Assembly: GCF_003595175.1 (NCBI RefSeq)
Contig: NZ_CP032419.1
Coordinates: 1,240,001-1,304,000 of the forward strand
Direction of reading: 5' to 3'
DNA: 64,000 nucleotides
From: Pseudomonas cavernae
Lineage (GTDB): Bacteria > Pseudomonadota > Gammaproteobacteria > Pseudomonadales > Pseudomonadaceae
In this document: in pieces, positions 41,070 through 50,755 of the stretch
How positions within the stretch are numbered: the stretch's first letter is position 1
Layout of the letters: each line of letters begins with the position of its first letter
Notes under the pieces: model-generated
Databases searched by the model: none
Told to the model about the DNA's origin: nothing
What the model saw: the letters and a program-made list of their open reading frames with translations, nothing else
Made by a program: the position numbers and the translations under genes

Positions 41070-41405
41070 ATGAGCTTTTTGATCCCCGCTGCCTACGCGG
41101 ATGCTGCTCCGGCCGCTGCCGGCCCCGTTGGTGCTGGTTTTGAGTGGGTTTTCCTGGTCGGTTTCCTTGTGATCTTTTACCTGATGATCTGGCGTCCGCA
41201 GGCCAAGCGTGCCAAGGAGCACAAGAACCTGCTTGGTGGTCTGCAAAAGGGTGATGAAGTGGTCACTTCCGGCGGTATTGCGGGCAAGATCAACAAGGTC
41301 ACCGATGATTTCGTGGTGATCGAAGTGTCCGATACCGTCGAGCTGAAGATCCAGAAAGGCGCGATCGCCGCGACCCTGCCGAAAGGCACGCTAAAAGCCA
41401 TCTAA
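41070..41405 (+). CDS. yajC: Sec translocase accessory subunit YajC
   Basis: The product has 111 residues; AGGAG precedes the ATG at 41070. A single membrane segment (FEWVFLVGFLVIFYLMIWRPQAKR) follows a short Ala/Pro-rich N-terminus. The cytoplasmic domain has the conserved LLGGLQKGDEVVTSGGIAGKI. YajC associates with SecDF. It lies 40 bases after tgt and just ahead of secD. Confidence 0.95.
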   Translation: MSFLIPAAYADAAPAAAGPVGAGFEWVFLVGFLVIFYLMIWRPQAKRAKEHKNLLGGLQKGDEVVTSGGIAGKINKVTDDFVVIEVSDTVELKIQKGAIAATLPKGTLKAI

Positions 41406-41427
41406 CCCACACATTATTAATAATCGA

Positions 41428-41448
41428 CGGGGCGCTATAAGCGCCCCG
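41428..41448 (+). promoter_or_regulatory. Hairpin between yajC and secD
   Basis: Nine-base perfect stem CGGGGCGCT/AGCGCCCCG with a three-base loop and no T-run. Probably an RNA processing or attenuating structure rather than a full terminator. Confidence 0.5.
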
Positions 41449-41468
41449 TGTCATAAGCGGGCGGCGTC

Positions 41469-43337
41469 ATGCTGAATAAATACCCTCTGTGGAAATATCT
41501 GTTGATCCTGGCAGTGCTGGTGATTGGCTTTATCTATTCCGCACCCAACCTGTTTCCGGATGATCCGGCCATTCAGATCAGTGGCGCCAGTACCGCGCTG
41601 AAGATCGAGCAGTCTGACCTCGAGCGCGTTAGCGAAGCGCTGGCCGATGCCAAAATCGTCGTCAAGGCGAGCAGCCTGAAAGCCGGTGGCAAAGATGGTC
41701 TGTTGCGTCTGGCCAAGCAGGAAGACCAGCTGCCAGCCAAGGACATCGTGCGCAAGACGCTGGGGGATGATTACGTCGTGGCGTTGAACCTGGCGCCGAC
41801 CACGCCGCAGTGGTTGCGCAGCCTCGGGGCGTCGCCGATGAAGCTCGGTCTGGACCTGTCCGGTGGTGTGCATTTCCTCCTGGAAGTGGACATGGAGAAG
41901 GCGCTCGATGCGCGTCGCAAGGTCTATGAGGGTGAGGTCAAGAGCCTGCTGCGCAAGGAGCGTGTACGTTATCGCAGTCTGCCGCAGGCTGGCGGTGCGA
42001 TTCAGCTGGGCTTTGCCGATGAGGACTCGCTGACCAAGGCGCAGAGTCTGATTCGTAAGGACTTCAACGATTTCCAGGTGACCGCCGCTGAGCGCAATGG
42101 CTTGCAGGTGCTGCGCTTGGAGATGACCCCGGCCAAGTTGGCCGAGATTCGTGAATATTCGATCAAGCAGAACCTGACTACCGTGCGTAATCGGGTCAAC
42201 GAACTGGGGGTGGCTGAGCCGCTGGTGCAGCGCCAAGGCGCCAACCGCATCGTGGTCGAGTTGCCTGGAGTGCAGGACACCGCCGAAGCCAAGCGGATTC
42301 TCGGTAAGACCGCCAACCTGGAGTTCCGCCTGGCTGCCGGCCCGGATGCGACCAAGGCCACGACCGAGTCCTTCGAGTTCCGCGAGCCGGGGCGTCCGCC
42401 CGTGCCGTTGGAGCGCGGCCTGATCATCACCGGCGACCAGGTGACCGATGCGCAGGCGAGCTTCGACGAGAATGGCCGTCCGCAAGTCAATATCCGTCTG
42501 GATGGCCATGGCGGCGAGCTGATGAACCGCGCCACGCGCAATAACGTCGGGCGCAGCATGGCGGTGATCTTCATCGAGCAGAAGCCGCAGACCCGCTATG
42601 TCAAGCAAGTGGTCGACGGCGTCGAGAAAGAAGTCGCCGTGCCGACCTTCAAGGAAGAGAAGAAGATCATCAGTCTGGCGACCATCCAGTCGGCGCTCGG
42701 CAGTCAATTCCGCATCACCGGCCTGGACGGCCAGGGCGAGTCTTCCGAGCTGGCGCTGCTGTTGCGCGCCGGTGGTCTGGCGGCGCCGATGTACTTCGCC
42801 GAAGAACGCACCATCGGCCCGAGTCTGGGGGCGGACAACATCACCAAGGGTATCGATGCTTCGCTCTGGGGCATGCTCTTCGTGTCGCTGTTCATCCTGG
42901 CGATCTACCGCTTCTTCGGGGTGCTTGCGACTGCCGCTTTGGCGCTGAACATGGTGCTGCTGCTGGCGCTGATGTCCTTGCTGGGGGCGACCCTGACCCT
43001 GCCGGGTATCGCCGGTATCGTGCTGACCATGGGCATGGCGGTGGATGCCAACGTGCTGATCTTCTCGCGGATTCGCGAGGAGATCGATAATGGCATGCCG
43101 GTACAGCGGGCCATTCATGAGGGTTTCAATCGTGCCTTCACGGCGATTCTGGATGCCAACCTGACCACTCTGCTGGTCGGCGGCATCCTCTTCGCGATGG
43201 GCACCGGGCCGGTCAAGGGCTTTGCCGTGACCATGTCGCTCGGCATCTTTACCTCGATGTTCACCGCCATCATGGTGACCCGCGGCATGGTCAACCTGAT
43301 TTTCGGTGGCCGTGACTTCAAGAAGTTGTGGATTTAA
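41469..43337 (+). CDS. secD: Protein translocase subunit SecD
   Basis: The product has 622 residues. The N-terminal membrane segment (LWKYLLILAVLVIGFIYSAPNLF) is followed by a large periplasmic P1 domain containing GLDLSGGVHFLLEVD. Five further membrane segments end with GIVLTMGMAVDANVLIFSRIREE, the RND-family signature with the proton-path Asp. SecDF uses the proton gradient to pull proteins through SecYEG. It is 12 bases ahead of secF. Confidence 0.96.
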   Translation: MLNKYPLWKYLLILAVLVIGFIYSAPNLFPDDPAIQISGASTALKIEQSDLERVSEALADAKIVVKASSLKAGGKDGLLRLAKQEDQLPAKDIVRKTLGDDYVVALNLAPTTPQWLRSLGASPMKLGLDLSGGVHFLLEVDMEKALDARRKVYEGEVKSLLRKERVRYRSLPQAGGAIQLGFADEDSLTKAQSLIRKDFNDFQVTAAERNGLQVLRLEMTPAKLAEIREYSIKQNLTTVRNRVNELGVAEPLVQRQGANRIVVELPGVQDTAEAKRILGKTANLEFRLAAGPDATKATTESFEFREPGRPPVPLERGLIITGDQVTDAQASFDENGRPQVNIRLDGHGGELMNRATRNNVGRSMAVIFIEQKPQTRYVKQVVDGVEKEVAVPTFKEEKKIISLATIQSALGSQFRITGLDGQGESSELALLLRAGGLAAPMYFAEERTIGPSLGADNITKGIDASLWGMLFVSLFILAIYRFFGVLATAALALNMVLLLALMSLLGATLTLPGIAGIVLTMGMAVDANVLIFSRIREEIDNGMPVQRAIHEGFNRAFTAILDANLTTLLVGGILFAMGTGPVKGFAVTMSLGIFTSMFTAIMVTRGMVNLIFGGRDFKKLWI

Positions 43338-43349
43338 GGGGAAGCGGCG

Positions 43350-44261
43350 ATGAAACGTACGATCAACTTTATGGGCGTGCGCAATGTTGCGTTCGCCGTC
43401 ACGCTGTTTCTGACCCTGCTGGCGGTGTTCAGCTTGGCCACCAAGGGCTTGAACTTCGGCCTGGACTTCACCGGCGGTACCCTGATCGAGCTGACCTATG
43501 AGCGCCCGGCCGATCTCGGCGAGGTGCGTGAGCAGCTGGCCAAGGCCGGCTACTCCGAGGCGGTGGTGCAGAGCTTCGGTGCCACTACCGACTTGTTAGT
43601 GCGCATGCCGGGGGATGATCCGCAGCTCGGCAATCAGGTTTCCGAGGCCTTGCGTCAGGCGGCGTCGGGCAATCCGGCGCAGGTCAAGCGGGTCGAGTTC
43701 GTCGGTCCGCAGGTGGGTGAGGAGCTGCGCGACCAGGGCGGTCTGGGAATGCTCCTGGCGCTGGGCGGGATACTGCTGTACCTGGCGTTCCGTTTCCAGT
43801 GGAAGTTCGCCGTGGGCGCCATCGTTTCGCTGATCCATGACGTGGTGGTGGCGGTGGGGATCATTTCCTACTTCCAAATCACCTTCGATCTCACGGTGTT
43901 GGCCGCGGTGCTGGCGATCATCGGCTACTCGCTTAACGACACCATCGTGGTGTTTGACCGCGTGCGCGAGAACTTCCGCGTGCTGCGCAAGGCCAGTCTG
44001 ATCGAGAACATCAACATCTCCACCACGCAGACCCTGCTGCGGACCATGGCGACCTCGATCTCCACGCTGCTGGCCATCGTCGCCTTGCTGTTCTTTGGCG
44101 GTGACAACCTGTTCGGCTTCTCCATCACCCTGTTTATCGGGGTGCTGGCGGGTACCTACTCATCGATTTACATCGCTAACGTGGTGCTGGTCTGGCTGAA
44201 TCTGACCACTGAAGATCTGATCCCGCCGGCCGTGAGCGAAGAGGTCGACGAGCGTCCCTGA
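43350..44261 (+). CDS. secF: Protein translocase subunit SecF
   Basis: The product has 303 residues starting with MKRTINFMGVRN; GGGGAAGCGGCG lies upstream. The RND half-transporter layout is clear: FGLDFTGGTLIELTYE in the periplasmic domain, then YSLNDTIVVFDRVRENF and the ISTTQTLLRTMATSISTLLAI segment. It partners SecD in the same transcript. Confidence 0.96.
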   Translation: MKRTINFMGVRNVAFAVTLFLTLLAVFSLATKGLNFGLDFTGGTLIELTYERPADLGEVREQLAKAGYSEAVVQSFGATTDLLVRMPGDDPQLGNQVSEALRQAASGNPAQVKRVEFVGPQVGEELRDQGGLGMLLALGGILLYLAFRFQWKFAVGAIVSLIHDVVVAVGIISYFQITFDLTVLAAVLAIIGYSLNDTIVVFDRVRENFRVLRKASLIENINISTTQTLLRTMATSISTLLAIVALLFFGGDNLFGFSITLFIGVLAGTYSSIYIANVVLVWLNLTTEDLIPPAVSEEVDERP

Positions 44262-44301
44262 GCCACTTTTCAATATTGTGATCTTGCTCTTGCAGTGGTT
44301 T

Positions 44302-44339
44302 GCTGGCGGTGGCGGTGGAACTTCACCTCCGCCAGCTAC
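44302..44339. repeat. Hairpin with CTAC foot between secF and the glycine-zipper gene
   Basis: Outer stem GCTGGCGG/CCGCCAGC and inner GGTG/CACC form one extended hairpin immediately followed by TAC (CTAC with the last stem base). It may be a secF-end terminator without T-run or a single REP-like unit. Confidence 0.45.
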
Positions 44340-44395
44340 TCCAAGGCTAGGAGTAAGGTATTTCATGCCGGATGACTGAACGCCAGGAGGTGCAA

Positions 44396-44950
44396 GTGAA
44401 CAAGTCCATGCTCGTTGGTGCGGTGCTAGGCGCGGTGGGTGTTACCGCGGGCGGTGCTGTAGCCACTTACAGTCTGGTCGGTGGTGGCGGCCCCGAGTAC
44501 GCCGAAGTGCTTGCTGTGCAGCCGGTCAAAGAGACCATCAAGACCCCTCGCGAAGTCTGCAAAGACGTGGCGGTCACGCATCAGCGGCCGGTAAAGGATC
44601 AGCATCAGATTGCCGGTACCGTGCTGGGTGCGGTAGCAGGTGGCCTGCTGGGCAACCAAGTTGGTGGCGGTACCGGCAAGAAGATTGCGACCGTGGCCGG
44701 TGCTGTTGGCGGTGGTTATGCCGGCAACAAGGTGCAGGAAGGCATGCAGCAGCGCGACACCTACACCACCACGGAAACCCGCTGCCATACCGTGACCGAC
44801 ACCAGTGATAAGGTCGTTGGTTACGATGTGAAATACCAGCTGGATGGCAAGGCTGGTCAGGTGCGCATGGATCATGATCCGGGCCGCCAGATTCCTGTCG
44901 AGAAAGGCAAGCTGGTGTTGGTGCAGCAGTCCGCGCAAATCTCGCAGTAA
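44396..44950 (+). CDS. Glycine-zipper 2TM-domain outer-membrane-associated protein (SlyB-like position)
   Basis: The start is GTG at 44396 with a strong AGGAGG five bases before it; an ATG at 44372 lacks one. The product has 184 residues. An N-terminal hydrophobic segment (NKSMLVGAVLGAVGVTAGGAVATY) could be a signal-anchor. A glycine zipper lies near the middle (AGTVLGAVAGGLLGNQVGGG and GAVGGGYAGNKV), followed by a beta-rich C-terminal domain (DKVVGYDVKYQLDGKAGQVRM). Glycine-zipper proteins associate with the envelope; SlyB is the best-known member. No lipobox is present, so it is not a typical SlyB lipoprotein. Confidence 0.82.
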   Translation: MNKSMLVGAVLGAVGVTAGGAVATYSLVGGGGPEYAEVLAVQPVKETIKTPREVCKDVAVTHQRPVKDQHQIAGTVLGAVAGGLLGNQVGGGTGKKIATVAGAVGGGYAGNKVQEGMQQRDTYTTTETRCHTVTDTSDKVVGYDVKYQLDGKAGQVRMDHDPGRQIPVEKGKLVLVQQSAQISQ

Positions 44951-44959
44951 TACACTGCC

Positions 44960-44991
44960 AATAAAAAACGCCCTTCGGGGCGTTTTTTATT
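44960..44991. terminator. Bidirectional terminator
   Basis: Stem AATAAAAAACGCCC/GGGCGTTTTTTATT with loop TTCG lies between the convergent glycine-zipper gene and suhB, with T-runs on both strands. Confidence 0.92.
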
Positions 44992-45012
44992 GGTTGGATC
45001 CGCAGGGCGGGA

Positions 45013-45828
45013 TTAGCGCTTCATCGATGGCGCCAGGTGCGGCTGAATAGCAGTGAGAACGGCTTTGAAGCATTTGGTGTTGCCGGCAACGATATGGCCC
45101 TTTTCGAGGAATTCGTGGCCACCGGAGAAGTCGCTGATCAGGCCGCCTGCTTCCTGGATCAGCAGGGCGCCGGCCGCCATGTCCCACTCGGAGAGGCCGA
45201 ATTCCCAGAAGGCATCGAAGCGGCCGGCGGCCACATAGGCGAGATCCAGGCTGGCGGCGCCGGCGCGGCGGATGCCGGCGGTTTGGCCGACCAGGCTGCG
45301 GAACATGCCTAGGTAATTGTCGAGATTGTCGATCTGGGTGTCGCGGAAGGGGAAACCGGTGCCGATCAAGGCGCCATCCAGGCTTTTGCGAGAGCTGACG
45401 CGCAGGCGGCGACCGTTGAGGGCGGCGCCACGGCCACGACTGGCGGTGAATTCTTCCTGGCGCACCGGATCGAGTACCACAGCGTGCTCGAGGCGGCCGC
45501 GGTATTTACAGGCAATGCTGACGGCAAAATGCGGTACGCCGCGAACGAAGTTGGTGGTGCCGTCCAGCGGGTCGATGATCCACAGATAGTCGGCGCCTTC
45601 GCCGCTGCCTTCGATCAGGCCGCCTTCTTCGCCGAGGAAGCCGTGATTCGGGTAGGCCTTGCGCAGGGCTTGAATGATCGTCTGTTCGGCGGCGCGGTCG
45701 ACCTCGGTGACGTAGTCCTTGGCATCTTTCTCGTTGACCGAGATGGTGTCCAAGCGCTCGATGGAGCGGAAAATCAGTTCTGCGGCGCTGCGGGCTGCGC
45801 GCAGCGCGATATTCAGCATTGGCTGCAT
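45013..45828 (-). CDS. suhB: Inositol-1-monophosphatase/Nus factor SuhB
   Basis: The product has 271 residues from MQPMLNIALRAARSAAELI; AGGTGA lies about ten bases before the ATG at 45828. Metal-binding motifs are GEEGG, IDPLDGTTNF and the C-terminal WDMAAGALLIQEAGG. The enzyme dephosphorylates inositol monophosphates; in gammaproteobacteria SuhB also joins the rRNA antitermination complex, and in P. aeruginosa it influences virulence gene expression. It is divergent from trmJ. Confidence 0.94.
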   Translation of the reverse strand: MQPMLNIALRAARSAAELIFRSIERLDTISVNEKDAKDYVTEVDRAAEQTIIQALRKAYPNHGFLGEEGGLIEGSGEGADYLWIIDPLDGTTNFVRGVPHFAVSIACKYRGRLEHAVVLDPVRQEEFTASRGRGAALNGRRLRVSSRKSLDGALIGTGFPFRDTQIDNLDNYLGMFRSLVGQTAGIRRAGAASLDLAYVAAGRFDAFWEFGLSEWDMAAGALLIQEAGGLISDFSGGHEFLEKGHIVAGNTKCFKAVLTAIQPHLAPSMKR

Positions 45829-45975
45829 GGAGGGTCTCACCTGGGTCGTTAAAGAAAGCCGAACATTCTAACAGAAAAGCCTAGTGTAAGAAGCGCTGCC
45901 TGTGCCCCGCGTGGCGTTCGCTCAAGGGCTTCTGTAAGCTCTATGCCCCTTTGGTTGTCTGGTTGGGTGCTCGCG

Positions 45976-46749
45976 GTGCTGCAAAATATTCGCGTGGTTC
46001 TGGTTAACACCAGTCATCCCGGCAACATCGGTGCTGCCGCGCGGGCCATGAAAAACATGGGGTTGTCGCATCTGGTGCTGGTTGACCCGGTGGCCTTCCC
46101 CAGTGCCGAGGCGGTTGTTCGGGCCTCGGGCGCTGACGATATTCTGGCGGCTGCTCAGGTGGTCTCGACCCTTGAGGAGGCGCTGGTGGGTTGCAGTCTG
46201 GTGCTGGGTACCAGTGCGCGCGACCGGCATATCCCTTGGCCGCTGCTCGATCCGCGTGAGTGCGCAGTAAACACGGTGGAGCGGGCGGGGCAAGGAGTTC
46301 AGGTGGCCTTGGTGTTTGGTCGCGAATACGCCGGGTTGACCAATGACGAACTGCAGCGCTGCCACTTTCATGTGCACATTCCCTCGGATCCGCAGTTCAG
46401 CTCGCTCAATCTGGCGGCTGCTGTGCAGGTTTTGACCTATGAGGTGCGCATGGCCTGGTTGGCGGCACAGGGGCAGCCGACCAAGATGGCGAAGCAGGAG
46501 AATAGACCCGAGGTCGACGCGCAGTTGGTCACCGCAGATGAGTTGGAGTTGTTCTACGGCCATCTTGAGAGCACCTTGATAGAAATCGGTTTTCTCGACC
46601 CGGAGAGGCCGCGGCACCTAATGTCCCGTTTGCGGCGGCTTTATGCGCGCAGTGCCATCAGCCGGCTGGAGATGAATATCCTGCGCGGCATTTTGACCGA
46701 GACGCAGGCGACAGCTCGCGGGTTACCCCATAAGCGGAGGAGTGAGTGA
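45976..46749 (+). CDS. trmJ: tRNA (cytidine/uridine-2'-O-)-methyltransferase TrmJ
   Basis: The start is taken as GTG at 45976 ([17 protein letters not shown]), matching the family start; an upstream ATG at 45943 would add eleven residues. The product has about 257 residues. It is a SPOUT methyltransferase with the knot motifs [25 protein letters not shown] and [13 protein letters not shown] followed by [11 protein letters not shown]. It methylates position 32 of tRNAs. Its stop codon overlaps the cysE start (TGATG). Confidence 0.93.
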   Translation: MLQNIRVVLVNTSHPGNIGAAARAMKNMGLSHLVLVDPVAFPSAEAVVRASGADDILAAAQVVSTLEEALVGCSLVLGTSARDRHIPWPLLDPRECAVNTVERAGQGVQVALVFGREYAGLTNDELQRCHFHVHIPSDPQFSSLNLAAAVQVLTYEVRMAWLAAQGQPTKMAKQENRPEVDAQLVTADELELFYGHLESTLIEIGFLDPERPRHLMSRLRRLYARSAISRLEMNILRGILTETQATARGLPHKRRSE

Positions 46750-47525
46750 TGTTTGAGCGTGTGCGGGAAGATATTCAGAGCGTCTTCCACCGTGATCCGG
46801 CTGCGCGCAATCCGTTCGAGGTGCTGACCTGCTACCCGGGGTTGCATGCGGTCTGGCTGCATCGGCTGGCTCACGGGTTGTGGGGCTTCGGCTGGAAATG
46901 GTTGGCGCGCCTGGTGTCCAGCTTCGGGCGCTGGTTTACCGGTATCGAGATTCACCCGGGAGCGAAGATCGGGCGGCGCTTCTTTATCGACCATGGCATG
47001 GGCATCGTCATCGGTGAAACGGCCGAGATCGGGGATGACGTGACCCTCTATCAGGGCGTGACCCTGGGTGGTACCAGTTGGAACAAGGGCAAGCGTCATC
47101 CGACGCTCGCGGACGGCGTGGTGGTCGGGGCGGGGGCCAAAGTACTGGGTCCTTTTACCGTCGGGGCTGGGGCCAAGATCGGCTCCAACGCTGTGGTGAC
47201 CAAAGAGGTGCCGGCGGGTGCCACGGTGGTAGGGATTCCAGGGCGCATCATCGTCAAAGCGGATGACGTGCTGGAGACCAAGCGCCAGGCCATTGCCGAG
47301 AAGTTTGGTTTTGACGCGTATGGCGTTAGTCAGGATATGCCGGACCCGGTGGCGCGGGCGATTGGTCAGCTGCTCGATCATCTGCAGGCGGTGGATGATC
47401 GCCTGGAGGGGATGTGTTCGGCACTCAAGGCGCTGGGTAGCGACTATTGCGCTAAAGAGCTGCCCGCTTTGCGCGATGAGGACTTTGCTGACGTCAAGGA
47501 TGCGGGCGACAAGCCGGCGGCTTGA
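46749..47525 (+). CDS. cysE: Serine O-acetyltransferase CysE
   Basis: The product has 258 residues, starting [21 protein letters not shown]. The left-handed beta-helix domain carries the family motifs [37 protein letters not shown] and [11 protein letters not shown]. It makes O-acetylserine for cysteine synthesis. The C-terminus is longer than in E. coli and similar to other Pseudomonas forms. Being directly upstream of iscR, it supplies cysteine, the sulphur donor used by IscS. Confidence 0.94.
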   Translation: MFERVREDIQSVFHRDPAARNPFEVLTCYPGLHAVWLHRLAHGLWGFGWKWLARLVSSFGRWFTGIEIHPGAKIGRRFFIDHGMGIVIGETAEIGDDVTLYQGVTLGGTSWNKGKRHPTLADGVVVGAGAKVLGPFTVGAGAKIGSNAVVTKEVPAGATVVGIPGRIIVKADDVLETKRQAIAEKFGFDAYGVSQDMPDPVARAIGQLLDHLQAVDDRLEGMCSALKALGSDYCAKELPALRDEDFADVKDAGDKPAA

Positions 47526-47598
47526 TGCGCTTGGGTGCGCGCTCTGCTATGATGCGCGCCCTTTTCCAGGGCTAATTCCGAGTAGGGTGATGGGTCTA

Positions 47599-47631
47599 AT
47601 AGTTGACTCAAATACTCGGAAATAGCATACT
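47599..47631 (+). promoter_or_regulatory. iscR promoter with overlapping type 1 IscR site
   Basis: TTGACT (47603-47608) and CATACT (47626-47631) are 17 bases apart. A type 1 IscR site, beginning ATAGTTGACT at 47599 and ending near 47623, overlaps the -35 and the spacer. The left half is a perfect consensus match, the right half weaker. This fits feedback repression of isc by [2Fe-2S]-IscR. Confidence 0.75.
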
Positions 47632-47663
47632 CGCGCCAAACCAGTGATCCTGCGGTAAAAGCC

Positions 47664-48155
47664 ATGCGATTGACCACCAAAGGCCGGTATGCCGTCACCG
47701 CCATGCTTGATTTGGCGCTGCACGCGCAGCATGGTCCGGTGTCCCTGGCTGATATTTCCGAGCGCCAAGGCATTTCCCTGTCCTACTTGGAACAATTATT
47801 CGCCAAGCTGCGTCGCGGCAATCTGGTTTCCAGTGTGCGCGGTCCGGGTGGCGGCTATCAGTTGTCACGGGACATGAGCGGCATTCAGGTGGCGGAGGTC
47901 ATCGATGCAGTCAATGAGTCCGTGGATGCCACGCGCTGCCAGGGCATGGGTGACTGCCACGCCGGGGATACCTGTCTGACCCACCATCTGTGGTGTGATC
48001 TCAGCCAGCAGATCCATGAGTTTCTTAGCGGTATCAGCTTGGCCGACCTCGTGACTCGCCGTGAGGTGCAGGAAGTCGCCCAGCGTCAGGATCAGCGTCG
48101 TTGCAATAGCCGCGCGATGCATCTGGATAAGATTGAAGCGTCCGCCGTCGACTGA
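47664..48155 (+). CDS. iscR: Fe-S cluster-responsive regulator IscR
   Basis: This 163-residue Rrf2-family regulator has an N-terminal winged helix ([20 protein letters not shown]). The cluster ligands Cys92, Cys98, Cys104 and His107 are all present ([17 protein letters not shown]), at the E. coli positions. Holo-IscR represses the isc operon. It heads iscRSUA-hscBA-fdx-iscX. Confidence 0.96.
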   Translation: MRLTTKGRYAVTAMLDLALHAQHGPVSLADISERQGISLSYLEQLFAKLRRGNLVSSVRGPGGGYQLSRDMSGIQVAEVIDAVNESVDATRCQGMGDCHAGDTCLTHHLWCDLSQQIHEFLSGISLADLVTRREVQEVAQRQDQRRCNSRAMHLDKIEASAVD

Positions 48156-48185
48156 GTGGGGCGTCTGCCTGATAGGAGAAAGCCA

Positions 48186-49400
48186 ATGAAATTGCCGATT
48201 TACCTCGATTATTCCGCGACGACGCCGGTCGATCCGCGCGTTGCGCAGAAAATGAGCGAGTGCCTGCTGGTTGATGGCAACTTCGGTAACCCGGCTTCGC
48301 GTTCCCATGTGTTCGGCTGGAAGGCCGAAGAGGCGGTGGAGAATGCCCGTCGCCAGGTGGCCGAGCTGGTCAATGCCGATCCGCGTGAAATCGTCTGGAC
48401 CTCGGGCGCGACCGAGTCTGACAACCTGGCCCTGAAGGGCGTGGCACACTTCTATTCGGGTAAAGGTAAGCATCTGATCACCTCGAAGATCGAGCACAAA
48501 GCCGTGCTCGATACCGCGCGCCAGCTTGAGCGCGAAGGCTTCGAGGTCACCTATCTGGAGCCGGGCACAGATGGCCTGATCACTGTGGCCATGGTCGAGG
48601 CGGCCCTGCGCGAGGACACCATCCTGGTGTCGGTCATGCACGTCAATAACGAGATCGGCACCATCAACGATATCGCCGCCATCGGCGAGCTGACGCGCGC
48701 CCGCGGCGTGTTGTTCCATGTCGACGCGGCCCAGTCCACCGGCAAGGTGGATATCGATCTGAGCAAGCTCAAGGTTGACCTGATGTCCTTCTCAGCGCAC
48801 AAGACCTACGGTCCGAAAGGTATCGGTGCGCTGTATGTCGGTCGCAAACCGCGCGTACGACTGGAAGCTCAGGCCCACGGTGGCGGCCATGAGCGCGGCA
48901 TGCGCTCCGGCACCTTGGCAACCCATCAAATCGTCGGCATGGGTGAAGCGTTCCGCATCGCCAAAGAAGAAATGGTCCAGGAGCGTGAGCGTATCCGTGG
49001 CCTGAGCCAGCGTTTCTTCAGGCAGGTCGAAGACCTCGAGGAGCTGTATGTGAACGGCAGCATCACTGCCCGCGTTCCGCACAATCTCAACCTCAGCTTC
49101 AACTATGTCGAAGGCGAGTCGCTGATCATGGCGCTCAAGGATCTCGCGGTGTCGTCCGGTTCGGCGTGCACTTCGGCTTCGCTGGAGCCCTCCTATGTGC
49201 TGCGTGCCTTGGGGCGTAACGACGAGTTGGCGCACAGCTCGATTCGTTTCACCTTCGGCCGTTTCACCACGGAAGAAGAAGTCGATTACGCCGCGCACAA
49301 GGTTCGCGACGCAGTCACCAAGCTGCGCGAGTTGTCGCCGCTGTGGGATATGTTCAAAGAGGGTGTCGACATTTCCAAAGTCGAATGGCAGGCGCACTAA
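48186..49400 (+). CDS. iscS: Cysteine desulfurase IscS
   Basis: This 404-residue PLP enzyme removes sulphur from cysteine for Fe-S clusters and tRNA thiolation. It starts at 48186 after GATAGGAG. The PLP lysine is Lys206 (SFSAHKTYG) and the persulphide cysteine is Cys328 ([13 protein letters not shown]), both at the same numbers as E. coli. The C-terminal IscU-binding region is complete. Confidence 0.97.
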   Translation: MKLPIYLDYSATTPVDPRVAQKMSECLLVDGNFGNPASRSHVFGWKAEEAVENARRQVAELVNADPREIVWTSGATESDNLALKGVAHFYSGKGKHLITSKIEHKAVLDTARQLEREGFEVTYLEPGTDGLITVAMVEAALREDTILVSVMHVNNEIGTINDIAAIGELTRARGVLFHVDAAQSTGKVDIDLSKLKVDLMSFSAHKTYGPKGIGALYVGRKPRVRLEAQAHGGGHERGMRSGTLATHQIVGMGEAFRIAKEEMVQERERIRGLSQRFFRQVEDLEELYVNGSITARVPHNLNLSFNYVEGESLIMALKDLAVSSGSACTSASLEPSYVLRALGRNDELAHSSIRFTFGRFTTEEEVDYAAHKVRDAVTKLRELSPLWDMFKEGVDISKVEWQAH

Positions 49401-49446
49401 GTAGTCGCCATTGAAGAGCGACCCCTGATGAGAGAGGAATACCACC

Positions 49447-49833
49447 ATGTCATACAGTGAAAAGGTCATCGACCATTACGAAAATCCGCGCAACGTCGGC
49501 AAGCTCGACGCCGAGGACCCGGATGTGGGCACCGGCATGGTCGGGGCGCCGGCCTGCGGTGACGTGATGCGTCTGCAGATCAAGGTCAACGAGCAAGGCG
49601 TGATTGAAGACGCCAAGTTCAAAACCTATGGCTGTGGCTCCGCCATCGCTTCCAGCTCCTTGGCGACCGAGTGGATGAAGGGCAAGACCCTGGATCAGGC
49701 GGAAACCATCAAGAACACCCAGTTGGCCGAAGAGCTGGCGTTGCCGCCGGTGAAGATTCACTGCTCAGTGCTCGCCGAGGACGCCATCAAGGCGGCCGTG
49801 CGCGACTACAAGCAGAAAAAAGGTTTGCTCTAA
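49447..49833 (+). CDS. iscU: Fe-S cluster scaffold IscU
   Basis: The product has 128 residues. The cluster ligands Cys37 (GAPACGD), Cys63 (YGCGSA) and Cys106 (HCSVLAED) are present with Asp39. The LPPVK motif recognised by HscA is intact (LALPPVKIHC). It receives sulphur from IscS and transfers clusters with HscBA help. Confidence 0.97.
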   Translation: MSYSEKVIDHYENPRNVGKLDAEDPDVGTGMVGAPACGDVMRLQIKVNEQGVIEDAKFKTYGCGSAIASSSLATEWMKGKTLDQAETIKNTQLAEELALPPVKIHCSVLAEDAIKAAVRDYKQKKGLL

Positions 49834-49857
49834 GCGGTTGACGAGTAAGGAGTTCCG

Positions 49858-50181
49858 ATGGCTATCAGCATGACCGAAGCCGCAGCCCAACATGTGCGTC
49901 GCTCCCTTGAGGGGCGGGGCAAGGGCGAGGGTATCCGTCTGGGGGTTCGCACCACCGGCTGCTCCGGGCTGGCCTACGTACTCGAATTCGTCGATGAGCT
50001 GGCTGGTGAGGATCAGGTGTTCGAGAGCCATGGCGTGAAGGTGATCATCGATCCGAAGAGCCTGGCTTATCTCGACGGCACCGAGCTGGACTTCGTCAAA
50101 GAGGGTTTGAACGAAGGCTTCAAGTTCAATAACCCCAACGTGCGTGGTGAGTGCGGCTGCGGCGAAAGCTTCAACGTCTGA
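49858..50181 (+). CDS. iscA: Fe-S cluster assembly protein IscA
   Basis: This 107-residue A-type carrier has the three conserved cysteines, one in TTGCSGLAY and two in the C-terminal GECGCGESF. It delivers clusters or iron downstream of IscU. The length is standard and the spacing to iscU is 24 bases. Confidence 0.96.
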   Translation: MAISMTEAAAQHVRRSLEGRGKGEGIRLGVRTTGCSGLAYVLEFVDELAGEDQVFESHGVKVIIDPKSLAYLDGTELDFVKEGLNEGFKFNNPNVRGECGCGESFNV

Positions 50182-50189
50182 GGCGGGTT

Positions 50190-50711
50190 GTGGGTATTCC
50201 CTGTCATTTTGCCCTGTTCGATCTGCAGCCAAGCTTTCGCTTGGATCTGGAGCAGCTGGCCGCGCGCTACCGCGAGCTGGCGCGCAGCGTCCATCCGGAT
50301 CGCTTTGCCGATGCCGGCGAGCGTGAGCAGCGCCTGGCGCTGGAACGTTCCGCCAGTCTCAACGAGGCCTATCAGACGCTGAAAAGCGCGCCGTTGCGTG
50401 CACGCTACTTGCTGACTCTGCGCGGGCCGGAGCTGCCGCTGGAGGCGACCGTGCAGGATCCCGAGTTCCTGCTGCAGCAGATGCATTGGCGCGAAGAACT
50501 CGAAGAGCTGCAGGACAGTGCCGACCTAGCGGGTGTGGCGATCTTCAAACGCCGTTTGAAACTGGCTCAGGATGAGCTGAACGATAGCTTTGCCGCTTGC
50601 TGGGATGACCCGCGGCGCCGCGAAGAGGCCGAGCGCCTGATGCGGCGTATGCAATTTCTCGACAAGCTCTCCTACGAAGTGCGCCAGCTGGAAGAGCGCC
50701 TCGACGATTAA
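50190..50711 (+). CDS. hscB: Fe-S co-chaperone HscB
   Basis: The start is GTG at 50190 ([16 protein letters not shown]) with GAGG upstream; a frame starting at 50151 overlaps iscA and is not used. The product has 173 residues. The J-domain carries HPD (SVHPDRF). The C-terminal three-helix domain ([17 protein letters not shown]) binds IscU. It stimulates HscA ATPase. Confidence 0.94.
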   Translation: MGIPCHFALFDLQPSFRLDLEQLAARYRELARSVHPDRFADAGEREQRLALERSASLNEAYQTLKSAPLRARYLLTLRGPELPLEATVQDPEFLLQQMHWREELEELQDSADLAGVAIFKRRLKLAQDELNDSFAACWDDPRRREEAERLMRRMQFLDKLSYEVRQLEERLDD

Positions 50712-50755
50712 CCCCTTGCGTTGCTTGCGCGGCGCGCCTGACATCCAGACTTCCT